Origin: Porphyromonadaceae bacterium UBA4702
Lineage (GTDB): Bacteria > Bacteroidota > Bacteroidia > Bacteroidales > Muribaculaceae
Assembly: GCA_002404675.1 (NCBI GenBank)
Contig: DHKE01000087.1
Location: 1-26,003, forward strand
Direction of reading: 5' to 3'
Length of the DNA stretch: 26,003 bases
Position numbers and translations under genes: made by a program. The notes beneath the pieces are model-generated. The model saw only the letters and a program-made list of their open reading frames with translations. It made no database searches and was not told the origin of the DNA. How positions within the stretch are numbered: the stretch's first letter is position 1; each line of letters begins with the position of its first letter. This document shows positions 1 to 9,387 of this stretch, piece by piece.

Positions 1-809
<809 letters not shown>

Positions 810-873
810 TCAGAGTGTTGTATGGGTGTTGTCAGAGGGCTGCCTATGGTGTGCGCTGCCGTCGGGAGGGGGC

Positions 874-911
874 AAAAAATCGGGGATGTGCCGGTGCGGC
901 GCATCCCCGAT
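874..911 (-). terminator. Rho-independent terminator after the ompA-like gene
   Basis: On the minus strand a 10-base-pair stem (ATCGGGGATG-type arms at 911-902 and 888-879) closes a loop of about 13 bases and runs into a short T tract (878-874). It starts 25 bases beyond the ompA-like stop codon, so it separates that gene from gdhA. Confidence 0.8.
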
Positions 912-935
912 ATATTATAATGTGGCTGTCGTCGA

Positions 936-2192
936 TCAGTTCTGCGTGAATATGACGATGCGGTTCCAGTCGTTGTCAGAGGGGTAGGGCTGGATGTCAG
1001 AGCCGTCGTACTTGACGTTGAGGCGGCTGCGGTCGATGCCGTACTTGTTGACCAGAGCGTCGGCAACTGCGTTGGCGCGGCGTTCTGAGAGCTGGAGGTT
1101 GTATTCAGCTGTGCCGGTGTTGCGGTCTGCATAGCCCACGATGTTGACTTTCTCGTTGGGGTTGGCTTTGAGCCACTCTGCCATGTTGTAGACGTTGACT
1201 TCCTCTGTAGGCATGATAACGTCGGAGTTGATGGTGAAGCGGACTGTTGTCATGAGCGGAGCGTTGACGCAGTCCTTCTGGACCACCTTGGCCTCGGGGC
1301 AGGGGAGCTGCGACTTGAGGGCGTTGATTTCCTGGTTAGCGTCCACCAGTGCGCCGCGCAGGTCGTTGACCTGTGCGTTGAGGGCGTCAATCTGGGTGAC
1401 GTATTCGCACTCGTTGAACTTGCCCCAGCCGCGACCGCCGAAGTTGATGTTGAAACCGCCGATAGCAGCGACGTTCACGTCAACGGGGTCGCCGTATGAG
1501 CAGAGATTCCAGTTGTCGCCGTAGAATGAAGCGCGAGCCTCGGCGAAGAAGTCAACGTATTTGCAGAGGCGGAAACGGAACTGTAAGCCGGCAGACACCG
1601 GGAGTGTCCAAGATTCGTCCTTGAGGCCCTTGTCGCCCACGCCGTTGATGTTTGTGGCAGCTGCGAAGTTGCCGGCGCGGTCGTGGATGCGCCACATGTA
1701 GTCACCGCCGAGGCCTGCGAAGGGTATGATTGAGAACACGCGGTCGGGGTTGACACCGCCGATCGAGTTGAACATATCCCACATAATCTCGAAGTTGACG
1801 TTGACGTGCTTGCCCTTGGTCCAGCCGTTTGTGGGCTGTGCCAGTGTGGGGTTGTCCCAGTGCATGGCACCGCCGATTGCGTTGATGCGGAAACCGAGGT
1901 AGGGTGACATCCAGCGTCCGAAACCGATGTTGTATGTTGCGGTCATTTTCTTGCGGTCAACGGAGTTGAGGCCAGACTCGACACGCACTCCCTGCTCTAC
2001 AAACGGCTGGTTGATGCCGGCGCCGAGCTGCAGGAACCAGTTGTTGCGCCAGTTGGCGAAATAGTGTGTCGTGTTGTCACATGAGGTGGAGGTTACGGTC
2101 TCCTCCACGAGCTCCTGCGCGTTTGCCTGTCCTGCCATGAGGAAAGAGCCTGCACAGAGGGCTGATAAACAAAGAAGTTTGTTTGCCTTCAT
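936..2192 (-). CDS. OmpA-family outer membrane protein with N-terminal beta-barrel
   Basis: This 418-residue protein starts with a signal peptide (residues 1-25, ending GQANA). A region rich in alternating aromatic and polar strands follows, resembling an outer membrane beta-barrel (about 30-265). Next come a short coiled coil with leucine/isoleucine heptads (about 275-305) and a C-terminal OmpA peptidoglycan-binding domain. That domain is recognised by NIVGYADRNTGTAEYN followed by LSERRANAVADAL. Such proteins anchor the outer membrane to peptidoglycan and are usually abundant in Bacteroidales. I chose the ATG at 2192 because it begins the signal peptide; the frame extends upstream to 2264 but that part is not signal-like. 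A terminator follows directly. A possible -7 element (CAACTTTG, 2371-2364) gives a leader of about 165 bases. Confidence 0.93.
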   Translation of the reverse strand: MKANKLLCLSALCAGSFLMAGQANAQELVEETVTSTSCDNTTHYFANWRNNWFLQLGAGINQPFVEQGVRVESGLNSVDRKKMTATYNIGFGRWMSPYLGFRINAIGGAMHWDNPTLAQPTNGWTKGKHVNVNFEIMWDMFNSIGGVNPDRVFSIIPFAGLGGDYMWRIHDRAGNFAAATNINGVGDKGLKDESWTLPVSAGLQFRFRLCKYVDFFAEARASFYGDNWNLCSYGDPVDVNVAAIGGFNINFGGRGWGKFNECEYVTQIDALNAQVNDLRGALVDANQEINALKSQLPCPEAKVVQKDCVNAPLMTTVRFTINSDVIMPTEEVNVYNMAEWLKANPNEKVNIVGYADRNTGTAEYNLQLSERRANAVADALVNKYGIDRSRLNVKYDGSDIQPYPSDNDWNRIVIFTQN

Positions 2193-2363
2193 AATCTTAC
2201 ACTTTGGGTTGTTTAGAGAATTTCTACTTCCATATTTAACGTGACATTCGGAGTGAATGTTCATCCAGTCCGGATGCCGGCAGGGTTTGCACCAGCCGCC
2301 TGTGGCGTGCCAATTTTTTGCTCACTGCACATCGCGGCGTATAATGCGCAACCTACCATGCTG

Positions 2364-2371
2364 CAAAGTTG
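2364..2371 (-). promoter_or_regulatory. Possible -7 element for the ompA-like gene
   Basis: CAACTTTG on the minus strand differs by one base from TAnnTTTG. No TTG is found at the expected 19-21 base distance, so the assignment is weak. Confidence 0.3.
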
Positions 2372-2460
2372 GGAATTTTTTTCGATATATGAAAAATTCC
2401 ACGGCAAAAAATGGCATATTTTGCGCCGTAATGCGATATTTGGGTTTGAAATCGGGCATT

Positions 2461-2754
2461 TCAGTCTGAATAATCCACACAGGCGCGAGCGTCGCGGTAC
2501 GGCGCGATGATACTGGCTGCTGCGACGTGGGCTGGATGAACGGAATATGTCGCCACGTCCGCCATCCGCTCCACGCGGGCGTGAAGCACTATGTCCCAGT
2601 CTTCTGCGGGGTTCTCGTTGATGCCCACTTGCATTGACTTGAGCACGTCTATCTGCGAGGGGAGGGCGAGGAGAGCGTCGCGGAAACGGCGGGCAATGTC
2701 GAGGCGTTGCTCTGGTGTGCCTTTGAGGCGGAATGTCACTATGTGGTTTACCAT
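2461..2754 (-). CDS. Dabb (stress-responsive A/B barrel) domain protein
   Basis: A 97-residue protein beginning MVNHIVTFRLK, the typical first strand of the Dabb ferredoxin-like fold, with the characteristic WDIVLHARVERMADVATYSVHPAH segment (about residues 53-76) that carries the conserved histidines. Family members are small cytosolic dimers, and their function in bacteria is mostly unknown. It starts 32 bases downstream of the ABC-F gene on the same strand and is probably the last gene of the folD-capA-ABCF-Dabb row. I saw no convincing terminator behind it. Confidence 0.88.
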   Translation of the reverse strand: MVNHIVTFRLKGTPEQRLDIARRFRDALLALPSQIDVLKSMQVGINENPAEDWDIVLHARVERMADVATYSVHPAHVAAASIIAPYRDARACVDYSD

Positions 2755-2786
2755 ATATATAATGCGTGTTGTTGTCGTTGATTATG

Positions 2787-4406
<1,620 letters not shown>

Positions 4407-4444
4407 CTAAATAGGTCAGAAATATATAGTATGGGTTTGTGCCG

Positions 4445-5608
4445 TCAACGGTGCCGGCGAGGCACATTGACGTTATGGTTGTCGAATATCTTGGCTGCGC
4501 CGCGCTCGAAGAGGCGGAACGTGGATTGCTGCCCTGTGGGTATCTTGTCGGGCATCCATGAGGGGACGACCTGGTAGTTGACCGTCTTGCCCTCGGGCTT
4601 GGCGGTGAAGAAGGTGTCGTAGTCGGCAGCGTCAAAGCGTACTTTGCCGTCCCTGCCGCGCACCATGCGCACACGCACCAACGCGCCTCCGCGTGAGTCC
4701 GTGTCGTTTTGGTTGGAGATGAAATTGCCGAGTGAGTAGACCACGAGGACATTCTTGCCCTCCGCCTCGTTGCGCACCACCTTCATCGGCTGCACTACAT
4801 GCGGGTGAGAGCCGATTATCAGGTCTGCACCGTTGTTTATCATGAAGTCGGCGAGTTGCCGCTGGTTCTCATTTTCGAGCTGCACGTATTCCAGTCCCCA
4901 GTGGACAGTGATCACGACGGCTTCTGCTCCTGCGTCGCGGGTGGCTTTCATCTCGGCGGCTATCTTGTCGCGGTCTATGAGAGAAACCTCCATGCCGTCG
5001 CGAGCCGGGATGCCGTTTGTGCCGTAGGTATAGTTGAGGAAGCCGATTTTGCAGCCGTTTATCACCTTGATGAATGGCACGAGGGTGTCGCGCTGTGCCG
5101 CGTCACGGTATGTGCCGATGTGGTCCAGGCCGAGGCTGTCGAGGGCGGTGAGCGTGCGCCGCGCTGCTTTCATGCCGCTGTCGAGGCAGTGGTTGTTGGC
5201 TGTCAGCACCAGGTCGAAGCCCGCGTCGCGCAGGGCGGCGGCGTAACTGTCGGGCGAGGAGAAGTTGGGGTATCCGTGGTATTTCGGGCCTCCGCCGAGA
5301 GGCACTTCCAGGTTGACCACGGCATAGTCAGCAGCTTTCACATCGGGGGCAATGAGGGTGAAATATGACGAATAGTCATACCGCTTGCCGCCTCCGGCAC
5401 GCAGGGCATGGTTCAGCTGCGGCCCATGCTGCATGGCATCGCCCACAAACAGCAGGTTGACAGTGTCGCAGCGCACCTCGCGGGCGGCTGCTGCAGAGTC
5501 GGAGCCGGCATTGCGGCTGCCGCCGTTGGCACACGAGGGCAGGACGGTCGCCGACATGAGCGTCAGCACCGTCAATGCCCTGGTTATGATGAGGTTGAAA
5601 CGGCTCAT
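4445..5608 (-). CDS. CapA/PgsA-family metallophosphatase-like lipoprotein
   Basis: This 387-residue protein begins with a lipoprotein signal (hydrophobic residues 8-24, lipobox LPSC with C26), so it is expected on the periplasmic or outer membrane surface. The body shows the PGA_cap (CapA) fold motifs in order: LLFVGDAMQHG (about 52-62), VNLEVPLGG, LTANNHCLDSG, ITVHWGLEY, IIGSHPHVVQP and VYSLGNF. These are the metal-binding positions of the calcineurin-like phosphatase superfamily. CapA of Bacillus is required for poly-gamma-glutamate export and anchoring, but most family members in Bacteroidetes have no known substrate, so I do not assign one. It starts 11 bases after folD and is followed after 38 bases by the ABC-F gene, all on the same strand. 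Confidence 0.9.
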   Translation of the reverse strand: MSRFNLIITRALTVLTLMSATVLPSCANGGSRNAGSDSAAAAREVRCDTVNLLFVGDAMQHGPQLNHALRAGGGKRYDYSSYFTLIAPDVKAADYAVVNLEVPLGGGPKYHGYPNFSSPDSYAAALRDAGFDLVLTANNHCLDSGMKAARRTLTALDSLGLDHIGTYRDAAQRDTLVPFIKVINGCKIGFLNYTYGTNGIPARDGMEVSLIDRDKIAAEMKATRDAGAEAVVITVHWGLEYVQLENENQRQLADFMINNGADLIIGSHPHVVQPMKVVRNEAEGKNVLVVYSLGNFISNQNDTDSRGGALVRVRMVRGRDGKVRFDAADYDTFFTAKPEGKTVNYQVVPSWMPDKIPTGQQSTFRLFERGAAKIFDNHNVNVPRRHR

Positions 5609-5619
5609 CGTTGTCGCAG

Positions 5620-6507
5620 TCAGTCAAACAGCTTGCCGTGACGCGCCAACAGCGTGTTTTTCATCAGCATGGCGATGGTCATCGGCCCTACGCCGCCCGG
5701 AACGGGGGTGATGTAGCTGCACTTGGGGGCAACGTTGTTGAAGTCTACGTCGCCGCAGAGGCGTTTGCCGCTCTTGCGCGTGGGGTCGTCCACGAGTGTT
5801 GTTCCCACGTCAATTACCACAGCGCCCTCCTTGACCATGTCCTCGGTGACAGTGCCCGGGCGGCCCATGGCGGCGATGAGGATGTCTGCCTCGCGGCATA
5901 TCTCCTTGATGTTGCGCGTCGCAGAGTGGCATACAGTCACGGTGCAGTCGCCGGGCTGCGCCTTCTGCATCAGCATCATTGCTACCGGCTTGCCCACGAT
6001 GTTGCTGCGGCCCAGCACCACGGCGTGGCAGCCCTTGGTCTTGATGCTGTAACGCTCCAGCAGCTCCATGATGCCTGCCGGCGTTGCGCTGCGGAAACAT
6101 GGGAGGCCTATGGACATGCGGCCGACGTTGATGGGGTGGAAGCCGTCCACGTCCTTGCGGTAATCGATGGCTTCGATCACTTTCTGCTCGTTGATATGTC
6201 GCGGCAACGGGAGCTGGATGATGAAGCCGTCCACCTGCTCGTCGCGGTTCAGGCGGTCTATCTCCTCGAGCAGCCGCTCTTCGGTCACGTCATTGTCAAA
6301 GCGGATGAGCGAGCTGCCGAAGCCGCACGCTTCGCACGCCTTCACCTTGTTGGCAACGTATGTCTCGCTGCCGCCGTCGTGCCCTACCAATATCGCCGCG
6401 AGGTGGGGCGCTCTTTCGCCGGCTGCGACCATTTGGGCAACTTCCTCCGCTATCTCGCGCTTGAGCGCGGCTGCGGTTTCTTTTCCATCGAGTATCTGCA
6501 TAGTCAT
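5620..6507 (-). CDS. folD: Bifunctional methylenetetrahydrofolate dehydrogenase/methenyltetrahydrofolate cyclohydrolase
   Basis: FolD converts 5,10-methylene-THF to 10-formyl-THF in two steps (NADP-dependent dehydrogenase, then cyclohydrolase) in the cytosol, feeding purine and formyl-methionine synthesis. The 295-residue product has the usual family length. The catalytic YVANK motif (Y50, K54) is followed by [10 protein letters not shown] (about 95-104), [10 protein letters not shown] (121-130), the dinucleotide-binding [11 protein letters not shown] and the C-terminal PGGVGPMT signature. Two ATGs lie at 6507 and 6501; the first is used here, the second is equally plausible. A strong promoter fit lies just upstream, making folD the first gene of the folD-capA-ABCF-Dabb row. 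Confidence 0.96.
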   Translation of the reverse strand: MTMQILDGKETAAALKREIAEEVAQMVAAGERAPHLAAILVGHDGGSETYVANKVKACEACGFGSSLIRFDNDVTEERLLEEIDRLNRDEQVDGFIIQLPLPRHINEQKVIEAIDYRKDVDGFHPINVGRMSIGLPCFRSATPAGIMELLERYSIKTKGCHAVVLGRSNIVGKPVAMMLMQKAQPGDCTVTVCHSATRNIKEICREADILIAAMGRPGTVTEDMVKEGAVVIDVGTTLVDDPTRKSGKRLCGDVDFNNVAPKCSYITPVPGGVGPMTIAMLMKNTLLARHGKLFD

Positions 6508-6526
6508 TCGGGTGTTAATCAGGCTG

Positions 6527-6557
6527 CAAAATTACGAAAAAATACCCTCGTGCGCAA
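6527..6557 (-). promoter_or_regulatory. Promoter of folD row
   Basis: On the minus strand TTG (6557-6555), 20 bases, TAATTTTG (6534-6527): an exact Bacteroidetes-type promoter fit 19 bases upstream of the folD ATG. It diverges from the tRNA promoter at 6611-6640. Confidence 0.72.
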
Positions 6558-6610
6558 TACTTTCAGCGACTTGCGCACGCTTGCCGCACGGTGTGTGCAG
6601 TGACGGGATT

Positions 6611-6640
6611 TTGCCGTGTGCGGAAAAATGACTAACTTTG
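6611..6640 (+). promoter_or_regulatory. Promoter of tRNA-Leu
   Basis: TTG (6611-6613), 19 bases, TAACTTTG (6633-6640). The mature tRNA starts 11 bases downstream, the spacing expected for a promoter that starts transcription just before the tRNA. Confidence 0.72.
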
Positions 6641-6651
6641 ACACCGCAAAA

Positions 6652-6734
6652 GCGCACGTGGCGTAATGGTAGCCGCGCCAGACTTAGGATCTGGTGTCTT
6701 CGACGTGGGGGTTCGAGTCCCCCCGTGCGCACCA
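6652..6734 (+). tRNA. tRNA-Leu (anticodon TAG)
   Basis: An 83-base cloverleaf can be folded by eye. The acceptor stem GCGCACG pairs with CGTGCGC (6724-6730), with discriminator A and an encoded CCA end (6732-6734). The anticodon stem CCAGA/TCTGG encloses the loop CTTAGGA, giving anticodon TAG, which reads CUN leucine codons. A long variable arm (TGTCTTCGACGT) fits a class II leucine tRNA, and the T arm is GGGGG-TTCGAGT-CCCCC. It has its own promoter and is followed at once by the AT-richer ATPase cassette, a typical position for integrated DNA, though I found no copy of the tRNA 3' end downstream. Confidence 0.97.
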
Positions 6735-6787
6735 AAACCAAAGCAACAACACCAGACAAATCCGCATTTGCTGTTTTCGTCCAAGTT

Positions 6788-6818
6788 TTGGCAGTGTGGG
6801 TTTAAATTCGTATATTTG
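6788..6818 (+). promoter_or_regulatory. Promoter of the ATPase cassette
   Basis: TTG (6788-6790, inside TTTTG), 20 bases, TATATTTG (6811-6818), 27 bases before the ATPase ATG. Exact fit to the Bacteroidetes pattern. Confidence 0.7.
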
Positions 6819-6845
6819 CAATCCAAAAGAAATAATCTTGTCAAA

Positions 6846-7862
6846 ATGATAGAATCAGCATCTTTGACCAATTACGGACCGATAAGGCGGCTTGACACAG
6901 GCTGCTTAGGGCGTATAAACCTGCTTATCGGGCCTAACCGTTCAGGGAAGACCTTTTTCCTGAAGGCTTTATATTCTGCTATTAGGACAATTGAGCTGTA
7001 CCGTCGTGGCAAGAACATCGAGAGCGACAAGGAGATACTTTTCAAGAAGCTATATTGGACTTTCCAGACAGAAAAAATCGGCAACATCGTGCGCCGTCCC
7101 GGTCAGGACAACCTCTCTTTCAACTTTGCTGAAATTGAAGGGGGTACATTCAGCTATACATTCAGTCCCTCTGCCGAGAAACAGGTTGTGAAAGTATCCA
7201 ATACGTGCCAGCCTCGCGAGACAAACTCGATTTTTCTCCCTGCCAAAGAGATTCTGTCACTGCTTGACACTATTGTCTATGACAGGGAAGTGCGCCAGTC
7301 ATTCGGGTTTGACGACACTTACTATGACCTTGCCAAAGCCTTGACACCGACATTGAAAGGTCGGAATGTAAAGGTGTTCAGCAAAATACGGGAGCGGCTT
7401 GAAACCGCGATAGACGGACGGCTCGTATTTTCCAAGGAGAAGCATAAATGGGTGTTCAAACAGGGTAACATTGAGTTTGACATCTCGCTGACTTCGGAAG
7501 GTACGAAAAAGATTGCAATACTCGATACGCTATTAGGCAACCATTTCCTGTCGAAGGAATCTGTGGTCTTCATAGACGAGCCGGAGGCAGGTCTGCACCC
7601 GAACATGGTAGTTGAGCTGCTTGACATCATCACCATTCTCGCAAATGAGGGCATGCAATTCTTCATTGCGACACATTCGTATTTCGTAATCAAGAAATTG
7701 TATCTGATAGCCCAGTCTGAAGGCATCTCAATACCTGTGATTTCATTCGGGGTAAGCCATGGAGATGACAACATCAGAATCGAAAATCTAAAGCAAGGGA
7801 TGCCTGACAACTCTATAATAGACGAGGCAATAAGGCTTTACCGAGAGGAGATGAGCCTATGA
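6846..7862 (+). CDS. AAA/OLD-like ABC-type ATPase of a two-gene cassette
   Basis: A 338-residue ATPase of the AAA_15/AAA_21 type (SMC/OLD-like ABC ATPases). It shows Walker A GPNRSGKT (29-36), the family stretch SIFLPAKEILSLL (128-140), a signature-like LTSEGTKK (215-222), Walker B with catalytic glutamate VVFIDEPEAGLHP (240-252, D244 and E245) and the switch histidine in ATHS (H277). There is no Toprim domain after the ATPase, unlike true OLD nucleases, so an effector must be separate. The next gene overlaps by four bases (ATGA), which implies translational coupling. The frame is open further upstream into the tRNA, but the ATG at 6846 sits correctly behind the promoter and opens the ATPase fold. 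Base composition is clearly AT-richer than the flanks (a sampled line was about 43% GC, against 65% in the transporter). A defence role is inference. Confidence 0.85.
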   Translation: MIESASLTNYGPIRRLDTGCLGRINLLIGPNRSGKTFFLKALYSAIRTIELYRRGKNIESDKEILFKKLYWTFQTEKIGNIVRRPGQDNLSFNFAEIEGGTFSYTFSPSAEKQVVKVSNTCQPRETNSIFLPAKEILSLLDTIVYDREVRQSFGFDDTYYDLAKALTPTLKGRNVKVFSKIRERLETAIDGRLVFSKEKHKWVFKQGNIEFDISLTSEGTKKIAILDTLLGNHFLSKESVVFIDEPEAGLHPNMVVELLDIITILANEGMQFFIATHSYFVIKKLYLIAQSEGISIPVISFGVSHGDDNIRIENLKQGMPDNSIIDEAIRLYREEMSL

Positions 7863-8425
7863 TTACCATAAAAGAGTCGGGCTTGGTTTTCAACTTCCCT
7901 GACGGCGACTGCTTTTTGATCGAGCAGGATGATGTCGCGAAGAAGCCTAATGTGAAAGTCTGTGAGTGTGTGGCACGAGTGCCGGGCAAAGACTTGTATG
8001 CATTCATCGAAGCAAAAAGTTCAGCTCCGCGAGAAAAGAATTTCGACCGCAGCAAAATCTGCTACGGAGGAAAGCCGATAGATGCTTCATGGACGATGCA
8101 GACGGATTTTGACATCTTCGTAAATGACATCTGTCAAAAATTCGAGGATTCGTTTTCAGCCTATTATGCACTGAGTGCCGGTTGTCATGGAGCTGAAGCC
8201 AAACGGCGCATCCCTTCGAGGTGTAAAGGCTTTAATAACACGAATGTCCGGTTTATGTTGATTATCAACGGTTTCAAAGAGGAATGGTGTTGCCCGCTCA
8301 ACGATGCGTTGAAGAAACGGTTCCGGCATTTCCTCAACGCTTGGAACATACCCGATTTTTCTGTCAAGACACTTAACCAAACCGGAGCGCGTGCTGCCGG
8401 CATTGACATTACTACAACTGAATAA
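7859..8425 (+). CDS. Unrecognised partner protein of the ATPase (possible nuclease-like effector)
   Basis: I do not recognise this 188-residue protein. It has no signal peptide or membrane segment. The N-terminal half reads like alternating beta strands: FNFPDGDCFLIEQDD, then VKVCECVARV, then LYAFIEAKSSAPR. The last contains E51-x-K53, preceded by E36 and D45, an arrangement reminiscent of PD-(D/E)xK nuclease cores; this is a guess from pattern only. The second half has a strand VRFMLIING (about 130-138) and a basic helical stretch. It overlaps the ATPase stop by four bases and shares its low GC (one sampled line about 38%), so the two genes probably arrived and act together. It lacks motifs that would make it RloB or a DUF4435 Toprim protein as far as I can see. 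Confidence 0.75.
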   Translation: MITIKESGLVFNFPDGDCFLIEQDDVAKKPNVKVCECVARVPGKDLYAFIEAKSSAPREKNFDRSKICYGGKPIDASWTMQTDFDIFVNDICQKFEDSFSAYYALSAGCHGAEAKRRIPSRCKGFNNTNVRFMLIINGFKEEWCCPLNDALKKRFRHFLNAWNIPDFSVKTLNQTGARAAGIDITTTE

Positions 8426-8438
8426 TTCTCATACGATT

Positions 8439-9269
8439 ATGTGCGATTTGAAACGTTTTAAGGTGGCGCAAGAGGCCAAATACGACGATGCGCTTGCCGA
8501 AGTGAAAGCTGGCCGCAAGACCAGCCATTGGATGTGGTACATCTTTCCGCAGTTCGAAGGTCTTGGACGTTCTGAAACATCGAAGTTTTACAGCATCAAG
8601 AGCCTGAAAGAGGCGCGTGCATACCTCGCTGACGAGCTGCTTGGCGCAAGGTTGCGCGAGATTTCGACGGCGTTGCTCGACCTCGAAACCAATGATGCGA
8701 AGGAAGTGTTCGGCTCTACGGACGCTATGAAACTCAAGTCGAGCATGACGCTGTTCGACCTCGTGTCGCCCGATGATGTCTTCGCCCACGTCCTCGACAA
8801 GTACTATGAAGGCAAGCGCTGCGGCAGGACATTGGACCTGTCCAAAGGTGATGCGCAGGGCTATGTGCCTGAAAATGCACAGTACACGCCCGGGAATATC
8901 CGCGCATTGCGCCCTGATGAGGTGTTCGTGTTCGGCAGCAACCTTGCCGGCCGGCATGCCGGCGGCGCAGCCCGTGTTGCGCACAAGCTGTTCGGCGCGG
9001 TATACGGACAGGGTGTCGGCTTGCAGGGGCAGTCATACGGCATCCCGACCATGCAGGGCGGCGTGGAAACTATTGCCCCGTATGTCGATGAGTTCATCTC
9101 GTTTGCCAAGGCTCACCCGGAGCTGAAATTCTATGTCACGCGCATCGGCTGCGGCATCGCCGGTTTCCACGACGAGGAGATAGCGCCGCTGTTTGCCGTT
9201 GCCAGGCAGTTGCCCAACGTCACGCTGCCGCGCACGTTCTGCGAGGCGACTGACGACGGCAAGGCGTAG
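8439..9269 (+). CDS. DUF1810 domain fused to a macro-like (A1S_2505-type) domain
   Basis: This 276-residue protein has two parts. Residues 4-130 match DUF1810, with RFKVAQEAKYDDALAEVKAGRK, then SHWMWYIFPQFEGLGRS (29-45), YSIKSLKEARAYL and LGARLREI. Residues 160-270 match a macro-domain-like family, with VFVFGSNLAGRHAGGAA (about 162-178), a GVGLQGQSYGIPT stretch (192-204) and VTRIGCGIAGF (233-243). Macro-type domains generally bind ADP-ribose or related ligands; for this protein that is inference. The ATG at 8439 begins the DUF1810 domain and lies 13 bases after the ATPase-partner stop; the frame is open from 8391. Unlike the two genes before it, it is GC-rich (a sampled line was 75% GC), so it may be a native gene next to an insertion rather than part of the cassette. 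Confidence 0.87.
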   Translation: MCDLKRFKVAQEAKYDDALAEVKAGRKTSHWMWYIFPQFEGLGRSETSKFYSIKSLKEARAYLADELLGARLREISTALLDLETNDAKEVFGSTDAMKLKSSMTLFDLVSPDDVFAHVLDKYYEGKRCGRTLDLSKGDAQGYVPENAQYTPGNIRALRPDEVFVFGSNLAGRHAGGAARVAHKLFGAVYGQGVGLQGQSYGIPTMQGGVETIAPYVDEFISFAKAHPELKFYVTRIGCGIAGFHDEEIAPLFAVARQLPNVTLPRTFCEATDDGKA

Positions 9270-9309
9270 TTTTCGGGCTCGGGATAGCGGCGGTTACCGA
9301 ATTAATTAT

Positions 9310-9317
9310 TAAATTTG
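9310..9317 (+). promoter_or_regulatory. Possible -7 element for the OPT transporter gene
   Basis: TAAATTTG fits TAnnTTTG and lies 70 bases before the chosen start of the transporter. No TTG is present 19-21 bases upstream, so confidence is moderate at best. Confidence 0.4.
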
Positions 9318-9387
9318 CTACCGCAAACGGCTGCGCAAGCGCGTGGCTCGGTTTCCGTTGCATTATAAACCCAACAACCATAGTATA

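Noticed and set aside
5611..6603. Long plus-strand frame opposite folD (330 codons)
   Set aside because: It is antisense to a complete folD with all catalytic motifs; composition is typical of a GC-rich shadow frame and no family is recognisable.
6666..6845. Upstream extension of the ATPase frame through the tRNA
   Set aside because: It would start inside the tRNA gene and run across the cassette promoter; the ATPase fold begins at 6846.
7859..8425. Assignment of the ATPase partner to RloB or a DUF4435 Toprim effector
   Set aside because: No Toprim-like acidic motif order is visible; only an E-x-K stretch stands out, so the family was left open.
9270..9387. Right-hand attachment site (copy of the tRNA-Leu 3' end)
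   Set aside because: Neither this gap nor the rest of the window repeats the tRNA 3' sequence, so an att pair cannot be supported.
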